From: Caulobacter sp. X
GTDB taxonomy: Bacteria; Pseudomonadota; Alphaproteobacteria; Caulobacterales; Caulobacteraceae
Assembly (NCBI RefSeq): GCF_002742635.1
Contig: NZ_PEGF01000001.1
Location: 1,240,001 to 1,304,000 of the forward strand
DNA: 64,000 bases
Direction: 5' to 3'
Shown here: positions 45,814 to 53,741 of the stretch, one piece after another
How positions within the stretch are numbered: the first letter of the stretch is position 1
Layout of the letters: each line of letters starts with the position of its first letter
Made by a program: the position numbers and the translations under genes
Notes under the pieces: generated by a model
What the model saw: the letters and a program-made list of their open reading frames with translations, nothing else
Database searches by the model: none
Told to the model about the DNA's origin: nothing

Positions 45814-47544
45814 TCAGTGCGCGCTCTGGATCGGCGCGGGCTTGGGCGGCTGCGGCTGCGGCGCGGCCCCCGTCAGCTTGGCCAGCATCAGGTCGCGTTC
45901 GCCGAAGTCGGCGATGACCCCCTGGTTGATCACCATGATGTAGTCCGCCTGGGCCAGCAGGTTCACCTTGTGCGTGGCGAACACCACGGTGCGCTTGGCC
46001 GCCTTCAGGCGGTTCATCGCCTCCATCAGCGCCACCTCGCCCACCTGGTCGAGGCTGGCGTTCGGCTCGTCCAGCACCAGCAGCGCCGGCATGCGGAACA
46101 CCGCGCGGGCCAGGGCCAGACGCTGGCGCTGGCCGCCGGACAGCGAGGCGCCGCCCTCGCCGATCGGCGTGTCGTAGCCCATCGGCAGGGCCTGGATCAT
46201 CTCGTGAACGCCCGCCAGCGTGGCCGCGTCGATCACTTCCTGCGCCTCGTACTCGGTGAAGCGAGCGATGTTCTGGGCGACCGTGCCCGCGAACAGCTCG
46301 ATGTCCTGCGGCAGGTAGCCGATGTGGCGGCCCAGGCGCTCGGGATCCCACTGCTTGATGTCGTAGCCGTCGAGGCGGATCACGCCCGAGGCGCACGGCC
46401 AGACGCCGACGATGCCGCGCAGCAGCGAGGACTTGCCGGCGGCGCTGGGGCCGACCAGGGCCACGGCCGTGCCGGCGTCGATGCGGAAGCTGGCCTGGCG
46501 CATGGTCGGCTGCTGCGCGCCCGGCGGCAGGATCGAAGCCGCCTCGGCCGACAGCACGCCGCGCGGCTCGGGCAGTTGCATATGGTCTTCGGTGTCCTTG
46601 CTCTCGCGCAGCATGCCTTGCAGACGGTCCCAGGCGCTGCGGGCGCCGAGGAAGACCTTCCATTGCCCCACCGCGCCCTCGATCGGCGCCAGGGCGCGAC
46701 CGACCAGGATCGAGCCGGCGATCATCGAGCCGGGCGAGATCTTGCCTTCGATCGCCAGATAGGCGCCGCCGCCCAGGATCAGGGTCTGGACCACCTGACG
46801 GAACACCTTGATGCCCGACATCACCGCGCCGCCGGCGTCGCTGGCGGCGGCCTGCCAGGCCACCTGCTCGTCGCGGCGGCCGCGCCAGCGCTGCTGCAGA
46901 CCGCCCCACATGCCCATGGCCTTCATGACCTCGGCGTTGCGAAGGGTCGAGCCGGCGTCGTTCTGCGCGGCGATCGAGGCCATCGTCGCCATCTGCAGCG
47001 GGTTCTTGGTGGCGCGGTCGTTCATCACGGCCAGGCCGAAGATCACGAAGCAGCTGATGATCGCCAGGATCCCGAAATAGGGATGCAGCATCCAGGACAC
47101 GATGATGAACACCGGCGTCCAAGGCGCGTCGCAGAAGGCGATCAGGCCGCCGGTCGCGAATTCGCGCACCTGGTCCATGTCGCGGAACGCCTGGCCGCCG
47201 GGGCCGCGCCGCGTCAGGGTCGAGTCGAGCACCGAGCGGAAGATCGGGTCGCGCGCCACGCCGTCGAACTTCAGGCCGCCGCGCACCAGCACCTGGGTGC
47301 GCAGCGCCTCGAGCAGGCCGTAGATGATGAACAGAAAGACGCAGAGGATCGTCAGCACCACCAGGGTGGAGACGCTGCGGCTGGACAGCACGCGGTCATA
47401 GACCTGCAGCATGTACAGCGGGCTGACCAGGGCCAGGATGTTGATGAAGAAGCTGAAGACCATGGCGGTGATCACCGCCGGCTTCATGACCAGGACGGCT
47501 TGGTCCAGGATGGTCGGCTTCGCGCCGGTGCGGTTGAAGAACAT
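45814..47544 (-). CDS. rsaD: S-layer type I secretion ABC transporter RsaD
   Basis: 576 residues. The N-terminal membrane part has FFINILALVSPLYMLQVYDRV, typical of PrtD/RsaD. The ATPase part has Walker A GPSAAGKSSLL, Q loop near YLPQDIEL, signature LSGGQRQRLALARAV and Walker B LLVLDEPNAS. No C39 peptidase domain is present. It drives export of RsaA using the uncleaved C-terminal signal. It lies downstream of the rsaA terminators, so expression depends on partial readthrough or its own promoter. Confidence 0.95.
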   Translation of the reverse strand: MFFNRTGAKPTILDQAVLVMKPAVITAMVFSFFINILALVSPLYMLQVYDRVLSSRSVSTLVVLTILCVFLFIIYGLLEALRTQVLVRGGLKFDGVARDPIFRSVLDSTLTRRGPGGQAFRDMDQVREFATGGLIAFCDAPWTPVFIIVSWMLHPYFGILAIISCFVIFGLAVMNDRATKNPLQMATMASIAAQNDAGSTLRNAEVMKAMGMWGGLQQRWRGRRDEQVAWQAAASDAGGAVMSGIKVFRQVVQTLILGGGAYLAIEGKISPGSMIAGSILVGRALAPIEGAVGQWKVFLGARSAWDRLQGMLRESKDTEDHMQLPEPRGVLSAEAASILPPGAQQPTMRQASFRIDAGTAVALVGPSAAGKSSLLRGIVGVWPCASGVIRLDGYDIKQWDPERLGRHIGYLPQDIELFAGTVAQNIARFTEYEAQEVIDAATLAGVHEMIQALPMGYDTPIGEGGASLSGGQRQRLALARAVFRMPALLVLDEPNASLDQVGEVALMEAMNRLKAAKRTVVFATHKVNLLAQADYIMVINQGVIADFGERDLMLAKLTGAAPQPQPPKPAPIQSAH

Positions 47545-47701
47545 CTCTAGCCTTCAGGACGCCGCGACACGTGACGCGGCTGAACTACAGTAACAACTTA
47601 GGTGGCGTCAGGACCACGAAATTGTGGCGGAAAAGGAGCGACTAGGTCTTGCCCTAGATAAACCAGGCAAGACTCGCAAGCCAGCGCGCGAACGGGCCCG
47701 C

Positions 47702-47740
47702 CAAAAAGAAACGCCCCCGCCAGCGAACTGACGAGGGCGC
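47702..47740 (-). terminator. Terminator downstream of rsaA
   Basis: On the minus strand CGCCCTCG pairs with CGGGGGCG around an interior loop, followed by TTTCTTTTT. It lies about 50 nt beyond the rsaA stop. Confidence 0.75.
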
Positions 47741-47751
47741 TCTGTAGTTCC

Positions 47752-47775
47752 GAGCCTGGCCCGAAGGCCAGGCTC
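47752..47775 (-). terminator. Second hairpin between rsaA and rsaD
   Basis: GAGCCTGGCC-TTCG-GGCCAGGCTC, a stable perfect stem with a UUCG-type tetraloop, lies 15 nt after the rsaA stop. Without a U-run it more likely protects the 3' end of the very abundant rsaA mRNA. Confidence 0.6.
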
Positions 47776-47789
47776 GCCTCCGAGGAGGA

Positions 47790-50700
47790 TTAGTGCAGGA
47801 CCAGGGTCTGCGACGAGGCGCTGAACGAAGCGGTCGACAGATCGACCAGACCCGCCAGCTTCACCACGACGTCGGTGCCGTTCTGGAAGGCGGTGGCCGA
47901 ACCAGAAGCGTTTTCGACGATGTAGGTGTTGCCAGCGTACTGGAACCAGGAGATGGCGCCAGCGGTCGTGGTCGAGATGGCTTGGTTGGCGAAGTCTTGG
48001 AACACCGCCGTGTCGCCCAGAGCAACCTTCGCCGAAGCGAAGGTTTCCGTGACCGCCGCGACGTTCTTCAGCACGATCGAGTCGCCGGCCGAAGCGTCCG
48101 TGATGGTCGCGTAGCTGTTGGCGTTCGAAACGACGAAGGCGACGTTGAACGTATCCGCACCAGCGCCACCCGTCAGGGTGACGAGGTTGGCCGCCGCCGT
48201 CAGCGAGTCCGCACCATCGCCGCCGATCAGGACGTCGCTGGCGTGGTTGGCGGTCAGCGTGTCAGCGCCCGTGCCACCGGTCACCGTGGTGGCCGCCGCA
48301 GCGCCCGACAGGGTGCTGACGGTGACACCGCCGGTGTTGGTCGACGCGTTGACCGACGTCAGCGCGGTGCTGTCGTAGGTCACGGTCGCCTTGGCGTTAC
48401 CCGCGATGGTCAGGGTCTTCAGCGCCGAGTCGGTGATCGAGATCGTCGAGCGATTGATCGCGGCCGTCGTCGACGTGTCCGTGGCGGTGAGGTTGATGGT
48501 CTCGACACCAGCAGCGCTGACCGTGCCGTGGTTGAGGTCGGCCGTGCTGACCTTGGCCACCACGTTCAGCACGTCAGACGTACCGGTCGCATCAGCGAGG
48601 GTCACAGCGACCGTGCCAGTGGCCTGAGCAACAGCGGCCAGTTCCAGCGTGCCGTTCGCGACAAAGCCCGACAGCGTCGTGGTGTTGGCGCCGACGCCGT
48701 TGGTGATGACGTAGCCGATGTTGTTCAGGTTGGCGAGGTTCACCGTACCCGAAGCAGCGGCCAGACCCAGGCTCAGCTTTTCGAAGCCAACGACCTTCGA
48801 GGCGAAGGCGGCGCCAGCCGTGGCGGTCACGGCGTCAGCCGTGGCCATACCCAGGGTGTCCGTGCCGTCGCCGCCATTGACCGTGGCGGTCAGCGAGGTC
48901 GTGCCCGAAGCCAGGTTCAGGACGTCGTCACCGGCGCCCAGCGAGACGGCCTTCGAAACCGTCGTGTTGCCCAGCGTAACGGTGTCAACGCCCGTACCAC
49001 CGGTGTAGGTGGCGGTCGAAGCGTCAAGGGCCGTCACGGTGTTGGCGCCCGAGGTGGCCGAGGCGTCGAACGACGTCAGGGCGGCCGGAGCAGCCAGGGT
49101 CACGCCCGCCGAACCAGCAACCGTCACGGTCTTCAGGGCCGTGAGGGTCGAGCCGGTCAGATCAGCGGCCGCCGAACCGGTCACCGCCAGAGCCGTCACG
49201 CCAGCGGCGGTGAGGTTGGTGACCGAAGCGCCAGCGACAGCCAGGTTCAGCGTCGTGTAGGTGCTGCCCAGGTTGAGCGCGGCCGTCGTCGTCGACGAAC
49301 CAACCTTGTTGACCGTGAGGCCCAGGGTGGTCGCCGCGGCGTTCGTGACCGTGACCGCGGCGTCGCTGTTGGCGAGGCTCAGGGTGGTCAGGGCGTCCGA
49401 CGTGATGCCGACCGTGCCGTAGCTGTTCAGGGTCACCTTGCTGAGAACGTCCGCACCGGTGATCGCGCCGTTGATGGTGACGGCGCCAGCGGCCACACCG
49501 GCGACGCCGGCCTTGGTGCTGGTGATCGTCTGAGCAGCGCCCGCCGTGGCCGTGGCCACGCTGACGTTACCCGCGGCGGCCGTGTCAGCCACGGTCAGGC
49601 CGGTGGTGGCGCCGAACGAGGTCTGGGTGAACGACACGGTGCTGACGCCCGAAGCCGTCGTAACCGCGCCGGTCGAACCCGACACCGTCGAGAAGGTGCC
49701 CGAATACGTACCGTTGGTCACCGGAGCGCTGCCGGTCGTGGCGCCGTTGGCCAGGTTGGCGAAGGCGGCGGCGGCTTCGGCTGCCGTCAGCGCCTTGGCG
49801 GCGGTGAAGGTCAGGCCGTTGACCGTGATCGTTTCGCTGGCGGCCATGGCGACGAAGGTGACGGTTTCCACCGACTTCGTACCATCGGCGGTTTGCTGGT
49901 TCACAGCAGCGACGGTCGCCGACTGAGTGACCGACACTTCCGTCGTCGCAGCGCCGCCGTTGACGGTCACGGCGCCTTGGGTCCGGGTCACCGCAGCGGT
50001 GTCCGCGGCCGCATCGGCGGTGCTCGAGTAAGCGGTTTGCGTCACGTTGACGGTGGTGCCGCCGGTGACGGTGATCGCGCCCAGGGCGTTGTTGGCGGCG
50101 GTGGCGTCATAGGCCGCGCCGGTGTTGGCGATCGTCACGACGCCCGACGGCGAGGTGGTGCCGCCGACGGTGACGGTGCCCGTGGTCGCGCCCGAAGTCG
50201 TCACGGTGACGTTGGTGCCACCTTGAACGTTGACCGAACCGGTGGTCAGGCTGGTGTCGGTAACCGAAACGACACCCTTCGGAGCGGTGGTGCCGCCGAT
50301 CGTGATGGCGTTGCCAGCCGTCGCGTCGGTGACCGTGACGCCCTTACCGCCATCGATCGTGATGGCGCCGGTGACGCCCGACACGCCGATGTTGGCCGTG
50401 CCGCTAGCGCCGACGGTCGCCGAGGTGGCTTGCGTGACGTTCAGAGCGGTGACGTCGGTCCAGTTGGTGACGTCAGCCACAACGGCGGCGGCGCCGCGCA
50501 GGGTGACGTTTTCAACGCCCGTGACGGTCACGGCGTTGATGTTGCTCTGAGCCAGGGCCGTGATCGAATTGATGATCAGGGTGTCGTTGCCAGCGCCGCC
50601 GGCGATCGTGTCGAGCGCAGTGAAGGTCGGCGTGGCGCCGGCCGTCGTATCAACCAGGCCCGTGATGGTGTCGTCGCCCGAGGTGCCAGTGATGGTGTCG

Positions 50701-51473
50701 ACGCCGCTCGTCAGGACCAGCGACGAGCCGCCGCCGTTGGTGGTGCCATACTTGCCCAGCAGGTCGATGCCGGTGGTGCTGTCGTTCGTCAGAACGTTGT
50801 CGAGCGCCAGGTCCTTCACCAGGTTGGTGCTGGCTTGAGCGTACGAACCGATGCCCGCGCCTTGGTTGTAAGACGTGGCTTGGAACAGGATTTCGCCGAC
50901 GACGGCGGCCTTGACGGCCAGAGCTTGGTCAGCAGCCGAGGCGTTCGGATAGTTCGCCTTCACCAGGGCGGTGTAGTAGGCGACCGACGTGGCGTTCGTC
51001 AGGAAGGCGACGGCGTTGTCAACGTTGATGTTGTTGGCGGTCGCAGCGGCCTGACCGATGATGATCAGGTAAGCGGCCTTCGCCGCGTCGGCCAGCGACA
51101 GCGAGCCGTACGAGGCCGAGAAGTTGGCCTTCGCCGTGGCGTTATCCATCGACAGCGAGATCGACTGCGCGATGAAGCGGTTTTCAGCGTTCATGCCGGA
51201 CTGCTTGCCGGCGCCGACATAGGCGGCGTTCAGCGCGGTCAGACCGGCTTGGCTCGGCGCATAGCCCAGGAAGAAGTTGTAGGTGCCGACGCTGACGGCA
51301 ACGGTGCTGTCCGAAGCGAGATCGACAACCTTAGAGAAGGTCGCGTCGTTGCTGAGGCCCGACTGGTTGTCGTTCAGCAGGCCTTGCAGAGCGAGCTTTT
51401 GCGCCTCGGTCGGCGCGGTACCAGCGTTGGCGTTCGTGAAGAACTCCGTCAGCTGAGCTAGCGTATAAGCCAT
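47790..51473 (-). CDS. rsaA: S-layer protein RsaA
   Basis: 1227 residues from the ATG at 51473, preceded by GGGAG at nine nt; the frame is open 32 codons further but that part is the untranslated leader. MAYT and the N-terminal helical domain (about 1-245) anchor to O-polysaccharide. The rest is Ala/Thr/Gly/Val-rich beta sheet with no cysteine. Calcium-binding RTX nonapeptides occur near 290-300 (GGAGNDTLI) and again near the C-terminus (GGTGADTL, GGDGADSL, GGAGADTF), and the uncleaved secretion signal ends in LVLH. C. crescentus RsaA is 1026 residues; a segment at about 535-635 and other parts are extra here. Confidence 0.95.
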   Translation of the reverse strand: MAYTLAQLTEFFTNANAGTAPTEAQKLALQGLLNDNQSGLSNDATFSKVVDLASDSTVAVSVGTYNFFLGYAPSQAGLTALNAAYVGAGKQSGMNAENRFIAQSISLSMDNATAKANFSASYGSLSLADAAKAAYLIIIGQAAATANNINVDNAVAFLTNATSVAYYTALVKANYPNASAADQALAVKAAVVGEILFQATSYNQGAGIGSYAQASTNLVKDLALDNVLTNDSTTGIDLLGKYGTTNGGGSSLVLTSGVDTITGTSGDDTITGLVDTTAGATPTFTALDTIAGGAGNDTLIINSITALAQSNINAVTVTGVENVTLRGAAAVVADVTNWTDVTALNVTQATSATVGASGTANIGVSGVTGAITIDGGKGVTVTDATAGNAITIGGTTAPKGVVSVTDTSLTTGSVNVQGGTNVTVTTSGATTGTVTVGGTTSPSGVVTIANTGAAYDATAANNALGAITVTGGTTVNVTQTAYSSTADAAADTAAVTRTQGAVTVNGGAATTEVSVTQSATVAAVNQQTADGTKSVETVTFVAMAASETITVNGLTFTAAKALTAAEAAAAFANLANGATTGSAPVTNGTYSGTFSTVSGSTGAVTTASGVSTVSFTQTSFGATTGLTVADTAAAGNVSVATATAGAAQTITSTKAGVAGVAAGAVTINGAITGADVLSKVTLNSYGTVGITSDALTTLSLANSDAAVTVTNAAATTLGLTVNKVGSSTTTAALNLGSTYTTLNLAVAGASVTNLTAAGVTALAVTGSAAADLTGSTLTALKTVTVAGSAGVTLAAPAALTSFDASATSGANTVTALDASTATYTGGTGVDTVTLGNTTVSKAVSLGAGDDVLNLASGTTSLTATVNGGDGTDTLGMATADAVTATAGAAFASKVVGFEKLSLGLAAASGTVNLANLNNIGYVITNGVGANTTTLSGFVANGTLELAAVAQATGTVAVTLADATGTSDVLNVVAKVSTADLNHGTVSAAGVETINLTATDTSTTAAINRSTISITDSALKTLTIAGNAKATVTYDSTALTSVNASTNTGGVTVSTLSGAAAATTVTGGTGADTLTANHASDVLIGGDGADSLTAAANLVTLTGGAGADTFNVAFVVSNANSYATITDASAGDSIVLKNVAAVTETFASAKVALGDTAVFQDFANQAISTTTAGAISWFQYAGNTYIVENASGSATAFQNGTDVVVKLAGLVDLSTASFSASSQTLVLH

Positions 51474-51536
51474 CTGGCTTGTCTCCCAAAGAAAATCCCA
51501 CACCCCCTGCGACCGAACGGCGCGCATGGGAGCAGC
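51474..51536 (-). promoter_or_regulatory. rsaA 5' untranslated leader with Shine-Dalgarno pairing
   Basis: The leader is about 60 nt. CTCCCA (51532-51527) is complementary to TGGGAG (51488-51483), which contains the ribosome binding site GGGAG. The leader text agrees closely with the C. crescentus rsaA leader as I remember it. It may affect the long half-life known for rsaA mRNA in C. crescentus. Confidence 0.6.
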
Positions 51537-51541
51537 GATGG

Positions 51542-51569
51542 CTATAGAGCAAACGTCATACGTCGACAA
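51542..51569 (-). promoter_or_regulatory. rsaA promoter
   Basis: On the minus strand TTGTCG (51569-51564), a 13-bp gap, then GCTCTATAG (51550-51542). This fits the Caulobacter housekeeping type (TTGaCg, N10-14, GCtAtA) and the C. crescentus rsaA promoter as I remember it. Confidence 0.8.
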
Positions 51570-51583
51570 TACCCGAAATCACG

Positions 51584-51617
51584 CGGTACAGCATTTTTCT
51601 AACCGGTACAGCATTTT
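51584..51617. repeat. Two 14-bp direct repeats, 20 bp apart, upstream of rsaA
   Basis: CGGTACAGCATTTT occurs at 51584-51597 and again at 51604-51617. The offset is exactly 20 bp, about two DNA turns, so a protein could bind both on one face. They lie 14-48 bp upstream of the rsaA -35 box and about 120 bp before the XRE gene start. Confidence 0.8.
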
Positions 51618-51734
51618 CATATGTCGCGTTCCTTGTACCTTGGCCGCGAAAGCGCTATATGTGGAAGGAATTTGGCGTCCGTAGAGGCGAGCGACAGCGC
51701 TCTCCGCCCACGGACGGAGGCTTGAGAGTCTATA

Positions 51735-52034
51735 ATGTATGGCAACCCTCAACGTCGCAGCGCCCCGGAGGTTCAGGACCTCCGCCGCGAAGGCGGTCGC
51801 TGGCTAAAGGAAGCGCGCGAGGCCGCCGGCCTGTCGCAGCGCCAGCTCGCGGCCAAGGTTGGCGCTGACTACTACACTTTCATTTCGCAGCTCGAGACCG
51901 GGCGCGGCCGCATCCCCCCGGACCGGTATCGTGACTGGGCGCGCGCGCTTAACGTTCCGGAAAGGACGTTCGTGCGGGAACTGATGCGGTTCTACGATCC
52001 TATTACGTACGACATCCTGTTCAACGAAGAGTAG
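51735..52034 (+). CDS. XRE-family transcriptional regulator, divergent from rsaA
   Basis: 99 residues. LKEAREAAGLSQRQLAAKVGADYYTFISQLETGRGRIPPDRY is the helix-turn-helix (key SQRQLAAKVG and QLETGRGRIP). A C-terminal tail (FVRELMRFYDPITYDIL) may be a dimer or partner-binding part. The 5' leader can form a stem (GTCCGT ... ACGGAC). Its position beside rsaA and before a protein of unknown function suggests it controls one or both; not proven. Confidence 0.85.
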   Translation: MYGNPQRRSAPEVQDLRREGGRWLKEAREAAGLSQRQLAAKVGADYYTFISQLETGRGRIPPDRYRDWARALNVPERTFVRELMRFYDPITYDILFNEE

Positions 52035-52102
52035 ATCGTCTAGCTTGACCTGCCGGCGGGAAAGCCGGCGACTCTCTTCTGGCGTGGGAACAATCCGCCG
52101 AC

Positions 52103-53656
52103 ATGGCCGCGCAAGTCCTCTCGTTCTTCCAGCGTTCGCCGCGCTACGTCCCCGCTCCGCCGTCGGACTGGAGCCAGCAGGAGCTGGCCGAGTTCTATCG
52201 GGTCGAGGCCGCCCTGCTGCGGGCGGGGATTCGCGTCGGCACCGACCGCGGCCTGAGCGACGAGAAGGAACCCTGGTTCGTCTTCTATCGGACGGACGAT
52301 GGCGAGGTCGTCATTCACTTCGCGCGCATCGACGGCGAGTATCTGATCGCCGGGCCGGCCTATGAAGAGGTCGCGCGCGGCTTCGACTTCTCGTCGATGG
52401 TGCGCAACATGGTCGCGCGCCATCCGCTGATCCGCCGGACGGATCGCGGCGACAACATCTCTGTTCACCCCGCCGCCCTGCTGGTGGCCGTGGTCGGCAC
52501 CGCGTTCTTCAAGAGCGGCGAGGCCCGCGCGGCCGAGAGCGGCGCGGCCAATGCGCCCGCTTCCCACTCGCGTCCGGCGCTGCTGTCGTCCAGCTCGAAC
52601 ACCAGCCTGAACGGCGGCGCGGCCTCTCTTCCGCCCGTGACCGCCGCGAACGTCCAGTCGTCGGCCTATGACACCGTCCAATTGCCGGCCAACCAGGCGA
52701 TCCTGGTGCTGGCCGCGGCGCTTTTGGCCGCCGACTTCAAGGTCGACCAAGCCAGCCTGGAGCCTGACGCCCGCACCGCCCTGGCCTCCGCGTCCGTGGC
52801 GCTGGATTTCGCGGGCCCCGCGGCTTCGGACCTGACGTCGATGGGCGGCGAGGCCTCGGCCGTGGCCGCGCACGCCGCGACTGCTCCCGCTACGCCCGCC
52901 CAGACCGCTTCGTCGGTGCTTTCGCTGGTGGCGTTGCTGTCGACGATGCCGAGCTCGGTTGATCCGATCACGACCGCGGATACGACGCTGGGTTTCGGCG
53001 GCAATGGCGGCGGTGGGAATGGCGGCGGCGACGGCGGCGGCGGCGGTCGCCACGACGTAACACCCTCCCCTCTGTCGGCGCCCACCCTTCACGACGGCGC
53101 AGATTGGGTTCTGGAAATTCGCCTTGGGGCTGGCGCTCTGCCGAACGTCGAGGCTGTCCAGCTGGTGCGCGCCCTGGTCGGCGACACGGCGCTGGCCCAG
53201 AAGATCGCCGTGATCGAGGTCTCCAAGCTGCCGGATCTGCTGACCGAGATCATCTCGCGCGGCGAGCACGTGCAAGTGGCGCCGGTCGGCGTGCAGGCCA
53301 CGCAGCCGGTCGATGACGGCGTCGCGGCCCCGCAAACGCCGGGCGTCGCCGAAGGCGATCACATCGCTTCGCCCTCGACGCCTTCGGCCCCCGAGGGGCC
53401 GCAGAAGACCACGGCCCATCTGGATTTTGTCTCGATCGACTTGGTGCGGCAGGTCATCGATTCCTTCATGGCCCACACCGCCAGCGTCGGTCTCGCGATG
53501 GATGGTTCGCAGGTGGTGATGTACGACACCCGCGTGACTAGCGATCCGGGCGCTATCAGCCACGTCACCAGCTTGACGTTCGAGTTGCCCGATCACAGCT
53601 CGATCAACCTGGTCGGCGATCACAGCGCTTTCGTCGACTACGGGTTTCTGTTCTAG
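52103..53656 (+). CDS. Unknown 517-residue protein of the S-layer region
   Basis: 517 residues from the ATG at 52103, 68 nt after the XRE gene. Residues 1-115 form a compact domain (ELAEFYRVEAALLRAG, EPWFVFYRTDDGEVVIHFARIDGEYLI), a sequence type I have seen in other alphaproteobacterial proteins of unknown function. A hydrophobic segment (HPAALLVAVVGTAFF) follows, then an Ala/Ser-rich region, a Gly-rich hinge (GFGGNGGGGNGGGDGG, about 292-308) and a C-terminal domain ending in GFLF. No signal peptide is obvious. Not recognised as an enzyme. Confidence 0.7.
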   Translation: MAAQVLSFFQRSPRYVPAPPSDWSQQELAEFYRVEAALLRAGIRVGTDRGLSDEKEPWFVFYRTDDGEVVIHFARIDGEYLIAGPAYEEVARGFDFSSMVRNMVARHPLIRRTDRGDNISVHPAALLVAVVGTAFFKSGEARAAESGAANAPASHSRPALLSSSSNTSLNGGAASLPPVTAANVQSSAYDTVQLPANQAILVLAAALLAADFKVDQASLEPDARTALASASVALDFAGPAASDLTSMGGEASAVAAHAATAPATPAQTASSVLSLVALLSTMPSSVDPITTADTTLGFGGNGGGGNGGGDGGGGGRHDVTPSPLSAPTLHDGADWVLEIRLGAGALPNVEAVQLVRALVGDTALAQKIAVIEVSKLPDLLTEIISRGEHVQVAPVGVQATQPVDDGVAAPQTPGVAEGDHIASPSTPSAPEGPQKTTAHLDFVSIDLVRQVIDSFMAHTASVGLAMDGSQVVMYDTRVTSDPGAISHVTSLTFELPDHSSINLVGDHSAFVDYGFLF

Positions 53657-53741
53657 ACGGCGCTCGGCCGGGTTTGGCGGCTTTTTAGGCTAGGCTTGGA
53701 CACGCGCGACCGCTCAGGCGGCGCTCGGGAAGGATTCGCAC

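Noticed and set aside
47793-51461. A 1222-residue ORF antisense to rsaA
   Set aside because: It is a by-product of the strong codon bias of rsaA; the text is Arg/Gly/Val-rich, and it has no start signal or family.
51474-51569. A 32-residue N-terminal extension of RsaA
   Set aside because: The frame is open, but it covers the promoter -35 box and leader, contains a Cys unlike the rest of the protein, and the ATG at 51473 has a good ribosome binding site and the family start MAYT.
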